This document shows, piece after piece, positions 14,110 to 21,184 of a DNA stretch of 22,781 bases (position 1 is its first letter; the number at the start of each line of letters is the position of its first letter). The stretch comes from DASZPJ01 sp035550295 (lineage in GTDB: Bacteria; Patescibacteriota; Saccharimonadia; Saccharimonadales; UBA4665): assembly GCA_035550295.1 (NCBI GenBank), contig DASZPJ010000014.1:1-22781 (forward strand), in the 5' to 3' direction. The notes under the pieces were generated by a model. The model made no database searches. It worked only from the letters and a program-made list of their open reading frames with translations, and was not told the DNA's origin. The translations under genes and the position numbers were made by a program.

Positions 14110-14465
14110 TAAATGCCGCCGTCTTGGTTTTGTAGGTACTGCTTTATTTCGGCTGGCGTCATGCGGTAATTAAGGTTGTTCATAATCCACAATGACCCCA
14201 GAACCAGAATCAAAACGACTCCTGTCATGAAGCAAAAGACCAACAACTTCCAGCGTGGCTTTGTTTCGATGCCTAAGTGCAGGAAAAAACGCATCTGGAC
14301 AAAGAATTGGCTTAGGGCAAACACTGTCGTTGCCGCCAACAGTCCGTCACGGCCCAAGCTGTGGTGAGCTACCAGCAAATAGGAAGCGAGCGTTAAAACT
14401 AAAGACAGGCCAAAGCCAACAACATAAGACTTTAAGCTGGCTTCGTTAGAATTCGCTTGGCTCAT
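14109..14465 (-). CDS. cyoD: Cytochrome bo3 quinol oxidase subunit IV
   Basis: 118 residues with three TM helices (about 14-35, 43-66 and 76-98), as in E. coli CyoD; it helps assembly and stability of the CuB-containing oxidase core. Characteristic stretches are LKSYVVGFGLSLVLTLASYLL near the start and FALSQFFVQMRFFLHLG in the middle. A longer open frame begins at 14513, but the ATG at 14465 forms an ATGA overlap with the cyoC stop and gives the family's usual start (MSQANSNEASLKSY), so the 16 extra residues are not real. A TGGAGTG-type SD lies about 10 nt upstream, inside cyoC. Confidence 0.93.
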   Translation of the reverse strand: MSQANSNEASLKSYVVGFGLSLVLTLASYLLVAHHSLGRDGLLAATTVFALSQFFVQMRFFLHLGIETKPRWKLLVFCFMTGVVLILVLGSLWIMNNLNYRMTPAEIKQYLQNQDGGI

Positions 14466-15049
14466 ACCGGTATCACTCCAAATAGGTAAACGATTGTAAA
14501 TATAAATATCCAAACCAGGTCAAGGAAATGCCAGAACAAGCTGAACATCGTTAGCTTGCGAAGGCCAGCGTCGGTTATTCCTTTGAACTGGAACTTGATC
14601 CAGAGCCCGGCCAACCACAACAGCCCAATTGTGATGTGTAGACCGTGCGTCCCGACCAAGGTGAAGTAAGATGACAAAAAACCGCTGCGGCGCCAGCTGT
14701 CGCCTTCGGCCGCCAAATGACGGAATTCGGTTAGCTCAAGCGTCAGGAACACCAGGCCGAGCAGCGCGGTTATTACCAACCAGATTAAAACCTGCTGTTT
14801 ATCACGGCGACGAGCCGCTAATAGTGACATGCCGCAGGTGAAACTGCTGGTGAGCAGAGCCAGTGTTTCGACCAAAATGTAGGGCAGGTTAAACAGGTCT
14901 TGGCCGGTTGGGCCACCGTACGTGCCGCCGCGTAAGACAGCGAAAGTCGCGAACAGGCTGGCAAACAGCACGCAGTCGGTCATCAGGTAAATCCAAAAAC
15001 CGAGCAGGTTTTTGCTGTCGTTGGCTGGCATAGTTTCGGTTTTAATCAT
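14462..15049 (-). CDS. cyoC: Cytochrome bo3 quinol oxidase subunit III
   Basis: 195 residues, five TM helices, the short form of heme-copper oxidase subunit III found in quinol oxidases. Recognisable family stretches are GFWIYLMTDCVLFASLFATFAVL, TSSFTCGMSLLA, the outer-loop GFLSSYFTLVGTHGLHITIGLLW and SLFWHFLDLVWIFIFTIVYL. Subunit III supports the stability of the proton-pumping core. The start codon overlaps the cyoB stop (ATGA) and has a clear SD, GGAGG at 15058-15062 on the minus strand. Confidence 0.96.
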   Translation of the reverse strand: MIKTETMPANDSKNLLGFWIYLMTDCVLFASLFATFAVLRGGTYGGPTGQDLFNLPYILVETLALLTSSFTCGMSLLAARRRDKQQVLIWLVITALLGLVFLTLELTEFRHLAAEGDSWRRSGFLSSYFTLVGTHGLHITIGLLWLAGLWIKFQFKGITDAGLRKLTMFSLFWHFLDLVWIFIFTIVYLFGVIPV

Positions 15050-17025
15050 GCCGTCTGCCTCCGGGCTGCCAAGGCTGCTTCGTTAGCTTTGACCTCGTCA
15101 GCCGATAAGCTGTGCTCGTGCGTGTCATCACTTAGGGTTCGGCTTAGGATCAAAATTACAGTTCCAAACAGCATTGCAATAACCAGCCACCAAATGTGCC
15201 ATACAAAACCAAAGCCAGCCAGCAGCGTCGCGCCACCGATCAGAATTGCCACCGGAGTGTTGGCAGGTTCAGCAATGTCTTCATAATTAATCGGCTTGGT
15301 TTTTTGGTGGCTGTGTTTGACTGCCCAAAAGGCATCGCGTTCGCTAACTTCAGGCAAAACGGCAAAGTTATAAGCAGGCGTTGGCGACGGCACTGACCAC
15401 TCCAGTGTCCGGGCGTTCCATGGGTCGCCGTCCAGGTCTCGGTTTTCATCACGTTTCCAAATACTGTAAACCAGCTGCAAAATCTGGAAGCCCACACCAA
15501 CACAGATGATGGCTACGCCAATAGCCGCCACGATGAACAGTTGTTGCCAGCCAAGTGACGCACTGTAATGATCCAGCCGGCGGGTGGCGCCCATTAGTCC
15601 CAGAATATACAGCGGTCCGAAGGCTAGCACGAAGCCGACGATCCAGCACCAGGCCGCGATCTTGCCCAAGCCTTCGTGGAGTTTAAAGCCAAACACTTTC
15701 GGGAACCAATACGTCAGCCCGGCAAAGAAGCCAAACACCACGCCGCTAATTATCATCGTGTGGAAATGGGCTACCAAAAACAGGCTGTTATGAACCTGGT
15801 AATCAATTGCCGGCACGGCCATCAGCACGCCAGCCACTCCGCCCATCGTGAACAGGAAGACAAACCCAATAAACCAAATCATCGGCGACGCCAAATGAAT
15901 GCGGCCCTGGTACATAGTAAACAGCCAGTTAAAGATCTTCACTCCTGTGGGCACGGCAATCAGCATGGTCATAATTCCAAAGAAGGCATTGACGTTAGCA
16001 CCGGCACCCATAGTAAAGAAGTGGTGCAACCAGACGGTAAACGACAAAATTACGATTGCCCAAATAGCATAAACCATCGACTTATAGCCAAACAGCCGCT
16101 TACGACTAAAGGTCGGCACAATCTCGCTGAACACCCCAAATGACGGCAACACCAGAATATAAACTTCCGGATGCCCCCACGCCCAAATCAAGTTAACGTA
16201 CATCATCGGGTTCCCGCCACCATTACCAGTAAAGAAGTGCATGCCTAAAGTTCGATCCAGGTATAGTAGCGCCAGGGTGACCGTTAGAATCGGAAAGGCA
16301 AACGCCACCAACGACATGCTGCCCAAAACACTCCAGGCGAACATCGGCATCTTCATCATGGCCATGCCTTTGGCGCGAAATTTAAAAATAGTTGTCATAA
16401 AGTTAATACCGCTCATCAGCGAACCAATACCCGCGATCTGCAAGCTCCAAATCCAGTAGTCGACGCCAACTCCCGGACTGTATTGAAGTTCGCTGAGTGG
16501 TGGGTAAGCCAGCCAGCCGGCGGCTGAAAATTCACCGACAATTAACGACAAGTTCACTAAAATCATGCCGGCAGCAAACAGCCAAAAACTAACCGCATTC
16601 AAAAAAGGGAAGGCCACATCACGGGCACCAAGCTGCTGTGGCAAAACCAGATTGATTAGCCCAAACATCAACCCCATCGCTACAAAGAAGATCATAATTG
16701 TGCCGTGGGCCGAAAAAATTTGCTGGAAAGTATTGGCGCTAACAATGCCGTGGGAGTTGCCGACTGAAGTTGCTTGCTGGGCCCGAAGCAGTATTGCGTC
16801 AGACAGGCCCCGAAGCAACATTGCCAGCGCCACGACTACATACATCACGCCAATTTTTTTGTGATTGGTGGTGGTTAGCCACTCGCGCCACAAGTAACGC
16901 CATTTACCGAAATAGGTAATTGCCACAAAGATGGCCAATCCGATTAGCACCATCATCACGGCGCCAACCCGGGTAACCGTGCTGGTCGGCAAAGCCTGCC
17001 AGCTTAACTTGCCCAGCCAGTTCAT
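15046..17025 (-). CDS. cyoB: Cytochrome bo3 quinol oxidase subunit I
   Basis: 659 residues, the usual CyoB length; the catalytic subunit that oxidises quinol, reduces oxygen to water and pumps protons. Redox ligands are all present: H107 and H422 (low-spin heme b), H420 (heme o), and H285, H334 and H335 (CuB), with the cross-linking Y289. Proton paths are intact: D136 (GARDVAFPFLN), E287 (GHPEVYI) and K363 (PTGVKIFNW), so it is an A-type enzyme. Each is one position later than in E. coli CyoB. Of the E. coli quinol-site residues, R71, D75 and Q101 are kept (R72, D76, Q102) but H98 is replaced by T99. It is translationally coupled to cyoA by an ATGA overlap. Confidence 0.98.
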   Translation of the reverse strand: MNWLGKLSWQALPTSTVTRVGAVMMVLIGLAIFVAITYFGKWRYLWREWLTTTNHKKIGVMYVVVALAMLLRGLSDAILLRAQQATSVGNSHGIVSANTFQQIFSAHGTIMIFFVAMGLMFGLINLVLPQQLGARDVAFPFLNAVSFWLFAAGMILVNLSLIVGEFSAAGWLAYPPLSELQYSPGVGVDYWIWSLQIAGIGSLMSGINFMTTIFKFRAKGMAMMKMPMFAWSVLGSMSLVAFAFPILTVTLALLYLDRTLGMHFFTGNGGGNPMMYVNLIWAWGHPEVYILVLPSFGVFSEIVPTFSRKRLFGYKSMVYAIWAIVILSFTVWLHHFFTMGAGANVNAFFGIMTMLIAVPTGVKIFNWLFTMYQGRIHLASPMIWFIGFVFLFTMGGVAGVLMAVPAIDYQVHNSLFLVAHFHTMIISGVVFGFFAGLTYWFPKVFGFKLHEGLGKIAAWCWIVGFVLAFGPLYILGLMGATRRLDHYSASLGWQQLFIVAAIGVAIICVGVGFQILQLVYSIWKRDENRDLDGDPWNARTLEWSVPSPTPAYNFAVLPEVSERDAFWAVKHSHQKTKPINYEDIAEPANTPVAILIGGATLLAGFGFVWHIWWLVIAMLFGTVILILSRTLSDDTHEHSLSADEVKANEAALAARRQTA

Positions 17026-17909
17026 TCGGTGACTCCCTGGGCGGGCGCCATGTATTGCAGAATAGTATGGTTGTACAAATCTGGACTGATGCTACTGTAA
17101 TAGCTGACTGGCGTATTTTCACTTGGCTTTGCCAACTTGCTGTAAGCTGCCAAGGACAGTGACTTGCCGGATTGCTTGGCCTGGTTAACCCAAGTCTTAA
17201 AATCTGTCATCGAACCGGCACGAGCAGTGAAGTCCATGTCAGCAAAACCCTGGCCACTAATATTGGCCGATGATCCCCGATAATCGCCAGGCTTAGTGGC
17301 CATTAAGTTCAGCTCGCTGTTCATGCCCGGCATGGCATAAATTTGGCTACCCAGATTCGGGATCCAAAATGAGTTCATGACCGTGTCAGACGTAATATTA
17401 AAGTCGACAGGTGTATTGACTGGCAACTGCAGCAAATTCACGCTGGCAATTTGCTGCTCGGGATAAATAAATAGCCACTTCCAGTCCATGGCCACGACTT
17501 CCACGCTCAGGCTGGCTTGGCCAGAACTAAGTTTTTTGTAAGGATCCAGGGCCTGCGAACTATTCCAGGTCACAACCGACAGCACAAGTATGATCAGCCA
17601 GGGAATACCCCACCACAAACCTTCATACAGCCGGCTGCCGTCCCAGTCTGGCCGGTATTTTTTGGGCCGGTGGTTGCTTTCGCGGTATTTCCAGACGATC
17701 AAGATAGTCAGTATATAAACTGGAATTACCACAATTGCCGACAAGCCTAGTCCAAAATAAAACAGGTTCCGTTCCTTTTCAGCGACCGGCCCTTTAGCGT
17801 CGAGCACGGCTAAATTGTGGCGTCGTAAAAAGGCGTGGAGCAGGCCAACCAAAACAGCCAATAAAACCAACGGAATCAAGGCCAGCTTTAACTTTTTGTT
17901 GCCCCTCAT
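17022..17909 (-). CDS. cyoA: Cytochrome bo3 quinol oxidase subunit II
   Basis: 295 residues: N-terminal hydrophobic segment (about 8-28), two further TM helices (about 49-73 and 95-117), then the periplasmic-type cupredoxin domain (VEVVAMDWKWLFIYPEQQIASVN, NSFWIPNLGSQIYAMPGMNSELNL, SGQGFADMDF). The CuA ligands of cytochrome c oxidases are missing, as expected for a quinol oxidase. The protein has no cysteine at all, so the lipoprotein Cys of E. coli CyoA is absent and the N-terminal helix probably stays as an uncleaved anchor. First gene of cyoABCDE; a TACAAT box lies 10 nt before the ATG. Confidence 0.96.
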   Translation of the reverse strand: MRGNKKLKLALIPLVLLAVLVGLLHAFLRRHNLAVLDAKGPVAEKERNLFYFGLGLSAIVVIPVYILTILIVWKYRESNHRPKKYRPDWDGSRLYEGLWWGIPWLIILVLSVVTWNSSQALDPYKKLSSGQASLSVEVVAMDWKWLFIYPEQQIASVNLLQLPVNTPVDFNITSDTVMNSFWIPNLGSQIYAMPGMNSELNLMATKPGDYRGSSANISGQGFADMDFTARAGSMTDFKTWVNQAKQSGKSLSLAAYSKLAKPSENTPVSYYSSISPDLYNHTILQYMAPAQGVTE

Positions 17910-17919
17910 GCTTATCTAA

Positions 17920-17925
17920 ATTGTA
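17920..17925 (-). promoter_or_regulatory. -10 box of the cyo operon
   Basis: TACAAT on the minus strand (17925 to 17920) ends 10 nt before the cyoA ATG, giving a leader of about 3-4 nt. No good -35 at 16-18 bp, which would be consistent with an activator-dependent promoter (inference). Confidence 0.45.
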
Positions 17926-17965
17926 GCATTCTTATAGCGCTCGTGCTTGCTCTATTTCAAGGAGC

Positions 17966-17971
17966 TATGAT
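17966..17971 (+). promoter_or_regulatory. -10 box of the 17997 gene
   Basis: TATGAT at 17966-17971 lies 25 nt before the chosen ATG, leaving room for the SD. It overlaps a possible upstream ATG at 17967, which would then not be transcribed. The -35 region is weak. Confidence 0.35.
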
Positions 17972-17986
17972 AAAAAGACTTAGAAT

Positions 17987-17993
17987 AGGAGAA
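17987..17993 (+). promoter_or_regulatory. Strong Shine-Dalgarno site fixing the start at 17997
   Basis: AGGAGAA, with 5 nt between GGAG and ATG, is the best SD in the window. It favours 17997 over the ATG at 17967, whose AAGGAG is only 2 nt away. Confidence 0.6.
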
Positions 17994-17996
17994 TTT

Positions 17997-18356
17997 ATGG
18001 ATTTTAAAATTATCGACGTTGAGGGTCGCAACGAAGTTATGGGCGTACCCGATGATCCAGAAGGTAGTTTTAGGTTTGAGCACGAATGGCATGGCAGGGT
18101 ATATACAGACAAGCTATATTTTACCGATTTGCCAGGTGAAGCCAGAGAGGCAGTAGACATAGGCGCCGAAGACCTAGTCAGGGATGTTCTCAGAAAGTAT
18201 ATCTATAACCCGTATGATCACAGCCGCAGTTGGCGATTTGCTGACGTAAGCGTTCATGCGATCATCCCCTCAGTAGACGACCCTTCTTCCTTCGAGAAAA
18301 TTCCACTCCGTAGGGTTGTCGAAATGGCTCCAGTAATCCCCACGACTGCTGCTTAA
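17997..18356 (+). CDS. Hypothetical protein, codon-usage outlier
   Basis: A 119-residue soluble acidic protein, MDFKIIDVEGRNEVMG onward, with mixed strand/helix character, no membrane segment and no family I recognise. The middle (EAVDIGAEDLVRDVLRKYIYNPYD) looks helical and amphipathic. Upstream in-frame starts exist (17943, 17967), but a strong SD points to 17997. Six of its ten arginine codons are AGA or AGG, against one of ten in the adjacent cyoA, and its leadered SD start contrasts with neighbouring leaderless genes; both hint at a different history, possibly recent transfer. It lies between the divergent cyo operon and the convergent FAD-oxidase gene, overlapping the latter by 4 bp. Confidence 0.72.
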   Translation: MDFKIIDVEGRNEVMGVPDDPEGSFRFEHEWHGRVYTDKLYFTDLPGEAREAVDIGAEDLVRDVLRKYIYNPYDHSRSWRFADVSVHAIIPSVDDPSSFEKIPLRRVVEMAPVIPTTAA

Positions 18357-20017
18357 AAATGTTCACGAATGTGGCTGAAGCTGTATTCCCAGTCGGCGTT
18401 GGCTTTTTTGTGAGGGTTGAAGATGTGGTCGGGGTCCATGATGTCTTTGGCTTCCTGGAACAGCTTGTAAATTTCCGGCCCGTACATCTGTTTTAGCCAG
18501 GGGCCACGCACCAGACCGTCGTTGTGTTCGCCAGAAAGCGATCCACCATATTTCAAAACCAAATTATTGACCGCTTTCATGACTGGCAAGATTTTACCCC
18601 GGTCTTTGGGGTCTTCCAGTTTCATCAGCGGAATAATATGGAAGTTGCCGTCACCCATGTGGCCAGCAATCGTCGCCTGCAGCTTGTACTTGCGAATAAT
18701 TTTGCGCAACCGCGGCAGGAAGGCGCTCAAATGCGGCGGTGGCACTACCAGGTCATCGATGAACGGGGCAGTGTGTTTGTCTTTTACTTTGCTCCTGAGC
18801 AGCTGGAAGCTATAGCGCCGCATCACCCAGAATTTTTCGGACTTACCTTCACTCGGGTCTTCTTCAAAACCATTGATTTCGTAGCGGGCACGATGTTTGG
18901 CAAGTTCACGGTGCAAGGCATGGACTTTAGATCTAACTCCTTCTTCGGTTTCATCATTAAATTCGACCATCAAAACCAGCTTCGGAATGCCGCGCAGCAG
19001 CTGCAAACCGTCCGGAATCAAACTAAATATCAGGTGCAAAAAGCGCTTCCAGCCCAGTATCTTCAAAAAACTTGGCATAAACCGGATGCTCAGCCATAAT
19101 GTCGCGTCGTCAAACGACTCAAAAGTCGCCGGCTTACTCTCCAAAACTTTCGGGATGATCTCACCTAGGTCATCAATATCGCGCATAAACAGCACCAGCA
19201 AACCAGAGTGTGGGCGATGCGGCACTAGCCGGAAATGAATGTCCGTCACAAAACCCAGCGTGCCTTGGGCGCCGACAATTAGCTTCGTTAGGTCAAACAC
19301 GCCCTTTTGTCGGTCCCAAACGTCCCATAAATTGTAGCCAGTCGAGTTTTTGCTGACGTGCGGTTTGGCGGCTTTGATCTTGTCGTAGTGAGTGTCGAGC
19401 AGTTTATAGAGCTTACTGTAAACCTGGCCTTCAAAATCTTTTTGCTTCATCTTTTTGGCCAGATCGGCTTTATTTAGTGGCTTGATCGTTCGTTCAACAC
19501 CATCTGCAAAAACAAATTTAAGTTCCGTCACAAAATCTTCAGTCTTGCCAAACTCCAACGATTTCTCGCCACCCGAGTTGTTGTTGACCATGCCACCAAT
19601 GCTGGCCAGGTCGCGTGAGGCAGGATAGGTTGGCATCAGCGCGCCGTGCTTCAGCGTTTCCGGCTCAAAATCGCGGTACAAAACACCTGGCTGAGCTTGG
19701 GCTGATTTGCTGGTGACATTTTCAATCTTGGTAAAGTGCTCCCGAAAATCAACAATTACCGAGTCGTTGATCGCACCACCAGACATATCGGTGCCGGCGC
19801 TGCGGGCCGTTAGGCTCAAGTTCTTGTTTGTCTTTTTTTCAGCCACAACTAGTTTGACCAATGTCTCAATATCTTTGCCGTCAACAGGTTTGACCACCAG
19901 TTTTGGGCGCAGTTCAAACATTGAGGCATCGTGGCTATAAAAATCTAAAGTAGCCGGGTCATTGGCAATTTCACCCTTAAAGCCGGCTTTTTTAAGCCCA
20001 CCGCTTATGTTTTCCAT
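18353..20017 (-). CDS. FAD-linked oxidase, GlcD / D-lactate dehydrogenase type
   Basis: 554 residues. The N-terminal FAD-binding (PCMH/FAD_binding_4) domain spans about 35-220: VVKPVDGKDIETLV, ARSAGTDMSGGAI (71-83), QPGVLYRDFE, and YPASRDLASIGGMVNNNSGGE (131-151). The C-terminal FAD-oxidase_C domain includes GHMGDGNFHIIPLM (near 450), GEHNDGLVRGPWL and MDPDHIFNPHKK. The family oxidises 2-hydroxy acids such as D-lactate or glycolate and usually passes electrons to quinone. There is no C-terminal cysteine-rich Fe-S (CCG) domain, so this is the single-domain form. The substrate is not certain; D-lactate is most plausible beside a quinol oxidase and NDH-2. It starts 20 bp after the GT4 gene on the same strand, so cotranscription is likely. 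Confidence 0.9.
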   Translation of the reverse strand: MENISGGLKKAGFKGEIANDPATLDFYSHDASMFELRPKLVVKPVDGKDIETLVKLVVAEKKTNKNLSLTARSAGTDMSGGAINDSVIVDFREHFTKIENVTSKSAQAQPGVLYRDFEPETLKHGALMPTYPASRDLASIGGMVNNNSGGEKSLEFGKTEDFVTELKFVFADGVERTIKPLNKADLAKKMKQKDFEGQVYSKLYKLLDTHYDKIKAAKPHVSKNSTGYNLWDVWDRQKGVFDLTKLIVGAQGTLGFVTDIHFRLVPHRPHSGLLVLFMRDIDDLGEIIPKVLESKPATFESFDDATLWLSIRFMPSFLKILGWKRFLHLIFSLIPDGLQLLRGIPKLVLMVEFNDETEEGVRSKVHALHRELAKHRARYEINGFEEDPSEGKSEKFWVMRRYSFQLLRSKVKDKHTAPFIDDLVVPPPHLSAFLPRLRKIIRKYKLQATIAGHMGDGNFHIIPLMKLEDPKDRGKILPVMKAVNNLVLKYGGSLSGEHNDGLVRGPWLKQMYGPEIYKLFQEAKDIMDPDHIFNPHKKANADWEYSFSHIREHF

Positions 20018-20037
20018 ATCTTACAAGCTTAAGGGTT

Positions 20038-21117
20038 TTAGCGGCGCTTTGGCAAGCTTTTGTAGCCGTCGGCATAGCGATCGGCAATTTTACCCCATTG
20101 GTAGTGATCAAGCGTAAACTGACGGGCTTTTTTGCCAAACTCTTTGGCTTCAGCAGGCTTATCCAGGAAGTGCTTAATTTCTTTTTCAAACGCCTTGGAG
20201 TCTTTAGGAGTAACCATTACGCCGTTCTGGCCATCCCGTATAGCATCAGCGATACCTTCGGTATTGGCCGCTACAACCGGTCGTTCACACAAGGCCGCCT
20301 CCAGTACTACCAAACCAAAACCTTCAATATTATTGTCGACGGGAATGTTTGGCATTACAAATACGTCAGCGCCGTTATAGGCCATCTCATATAGATCATC
20401 TGTTACGCGGCCCAGCAAGCGGACGTGACCTGCCATTTTGCTGTCATTAATCGCCACTTCAACAGTTTCGCGCTCAGACCCGTCGCCAACCACTAAATAA
20501 ACGACATGCGGATTGGTTTTAGCCAGTTCTGGCAGAACGTTACTGATAAACCAAGCCACGCCCTTACGCTTGACCAAACGCCCAACCGTTAATAGCAACT
20601 GGCTGTTTTCGGGTAGCTCCAGGCGTTTAATCAAATCTGCACGGGTAGCCTTGCCAAACAACTTATCGTCAACGGCCAACGGAATAACTTCGCACTTCTC
20701 GGCCGGTACGCCGCGTTTTATAGCTTCATCTGCTGCTGCCTGGCTGATACAGAAAACTTTGCTGGCGCGGGCCACAGCCGGTGGCGCCAAGGCTTTAAAC
20801 AGCGGGTTATTGAATGTAATGTCCAGGCCGTGGATCACGACCGTGTAAGGCTTGCGCGACAGCTTGGACAACAGCCAGCCAGCTGGCGCCAGGAGTCCGT
20901 CCTGAATGTGAATGACATCAATGCCACCTTTCATCAGTTGGAGTAGTGATTTTACAAATAATAGAGGATAAACAACGGGCAAGGCCTTGTTAGATCCGCC
21001 CCAGCTTACTAAAACAGTCTCGACTTTTTGGGATACTGCGCCGTGCAAATCGTAAGCAAACTGTTCCATACCACCAATGCTTGGTGGAAATTTTCGGGTG
21101 ACAAATAGTATTTTCAT
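20038..21117 (-). CDS. GT4-family glycosyltransferase (GT-B, retaining)
   Basis: 359 residues. The N-terminal Rossmann half begins MKILFVTRKFPPSIGGMEQF, with the Gly-rich donor/acceptor loop; VIHIQDGLLAPAGWLL and VIHGLDITFNN follow. The C-terminal half carries LLTVGRLVKRKG (about 194-205), VVGDGSE, the GADVFVMPN segment and the catalytic-site motif EGFGLVVLEAALCERPVVA with its E-x7-E pattern. It resembles PimB/WcaL-type transferases that add a sugar from a nucleotide donor to a lipid or glycan acceptor at the cytoplasmic membrane face. The exact sugar is not deducible. First gene of a likely two-gene unit with the FAD oxidase; TATAAT ends 6 nt before the ATG. Confidence 0.92.
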   Translation of the reverse strand: MKILFVTRKFPPSIGGMEQFAYDLHGAVSQKVETVLVSWGGSNKALPVVYPLLFVKSLLQLMKGGIDVIHIQDGLLAPAGWLLSKLSRKPYTVVIHGLDITFNNPLFKALAPPAVARASKVFCISQAAADEAIKRGVPAEKCEVIPLAVDDKLFGKATRADLIKRLELPENSQLLLTVGRLVKRKGVAWFISNVLPELAKTNPHVVYLVVGDGSERETVEVAINDSKMAGHVRLLGRVTDDLYEMAYNGADVFVMPNIPVDNNIEGFGLVVLEAALCERPVVAANTEGIADAIRDGQNGVMVTPKDSKAFEKEIKHFLDKPAEAKEFGKKARQFTLDHYQWGKIADRYADGYKSLPKRR

Positions 21118-21123
21118 GCCAGA

Positions 21124-21132
21124 ATTATAGCA
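21124..21132 (-). promoter_or_regulatory. Extended -10 promoter of the GT4 gene (predicted leaderless)
   Basis: TGC-TATAAT on the minus strand (21132 to 21124): a perfect -10 with the extended TG motif, which can work without a -35. It ends 6 nt before the ATG at 21117, so transcription should start at the ATG. Confidence 0.65.
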
Positions 21133-21144
21133 AGTAATGGCTGT

Positions 21145-21174
21145 TTGCGACTAAAATAAATTATCTGTTAAAAT
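21145..21174 (+). promoter_or_regulatory. Promoter of the NDH-2 gene
   Basis: TTGCGA at 21145-21150, 18 bp, TAAAAT at 21169-21174, and 10 nt to the ATG at 21185. Leader of at most about 4 nt. Confidence 0.5.
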
Positions 21175-21184
21175 CATAAGCAAT

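Noticed and set aside
14466..14513. Longer cyoD start
   Set aside because: The ATGA overlap with cyoC at 14462-14465 and the family N-terminus fix the start at 14465.
15676..16143. Antisense open frames within cyoB and the FAD oxidase (for example also 18524-19099)
   Set aside because: They lie opposite strongly conserved coding sequence and encode low-complexity or unrecognisable proteins.
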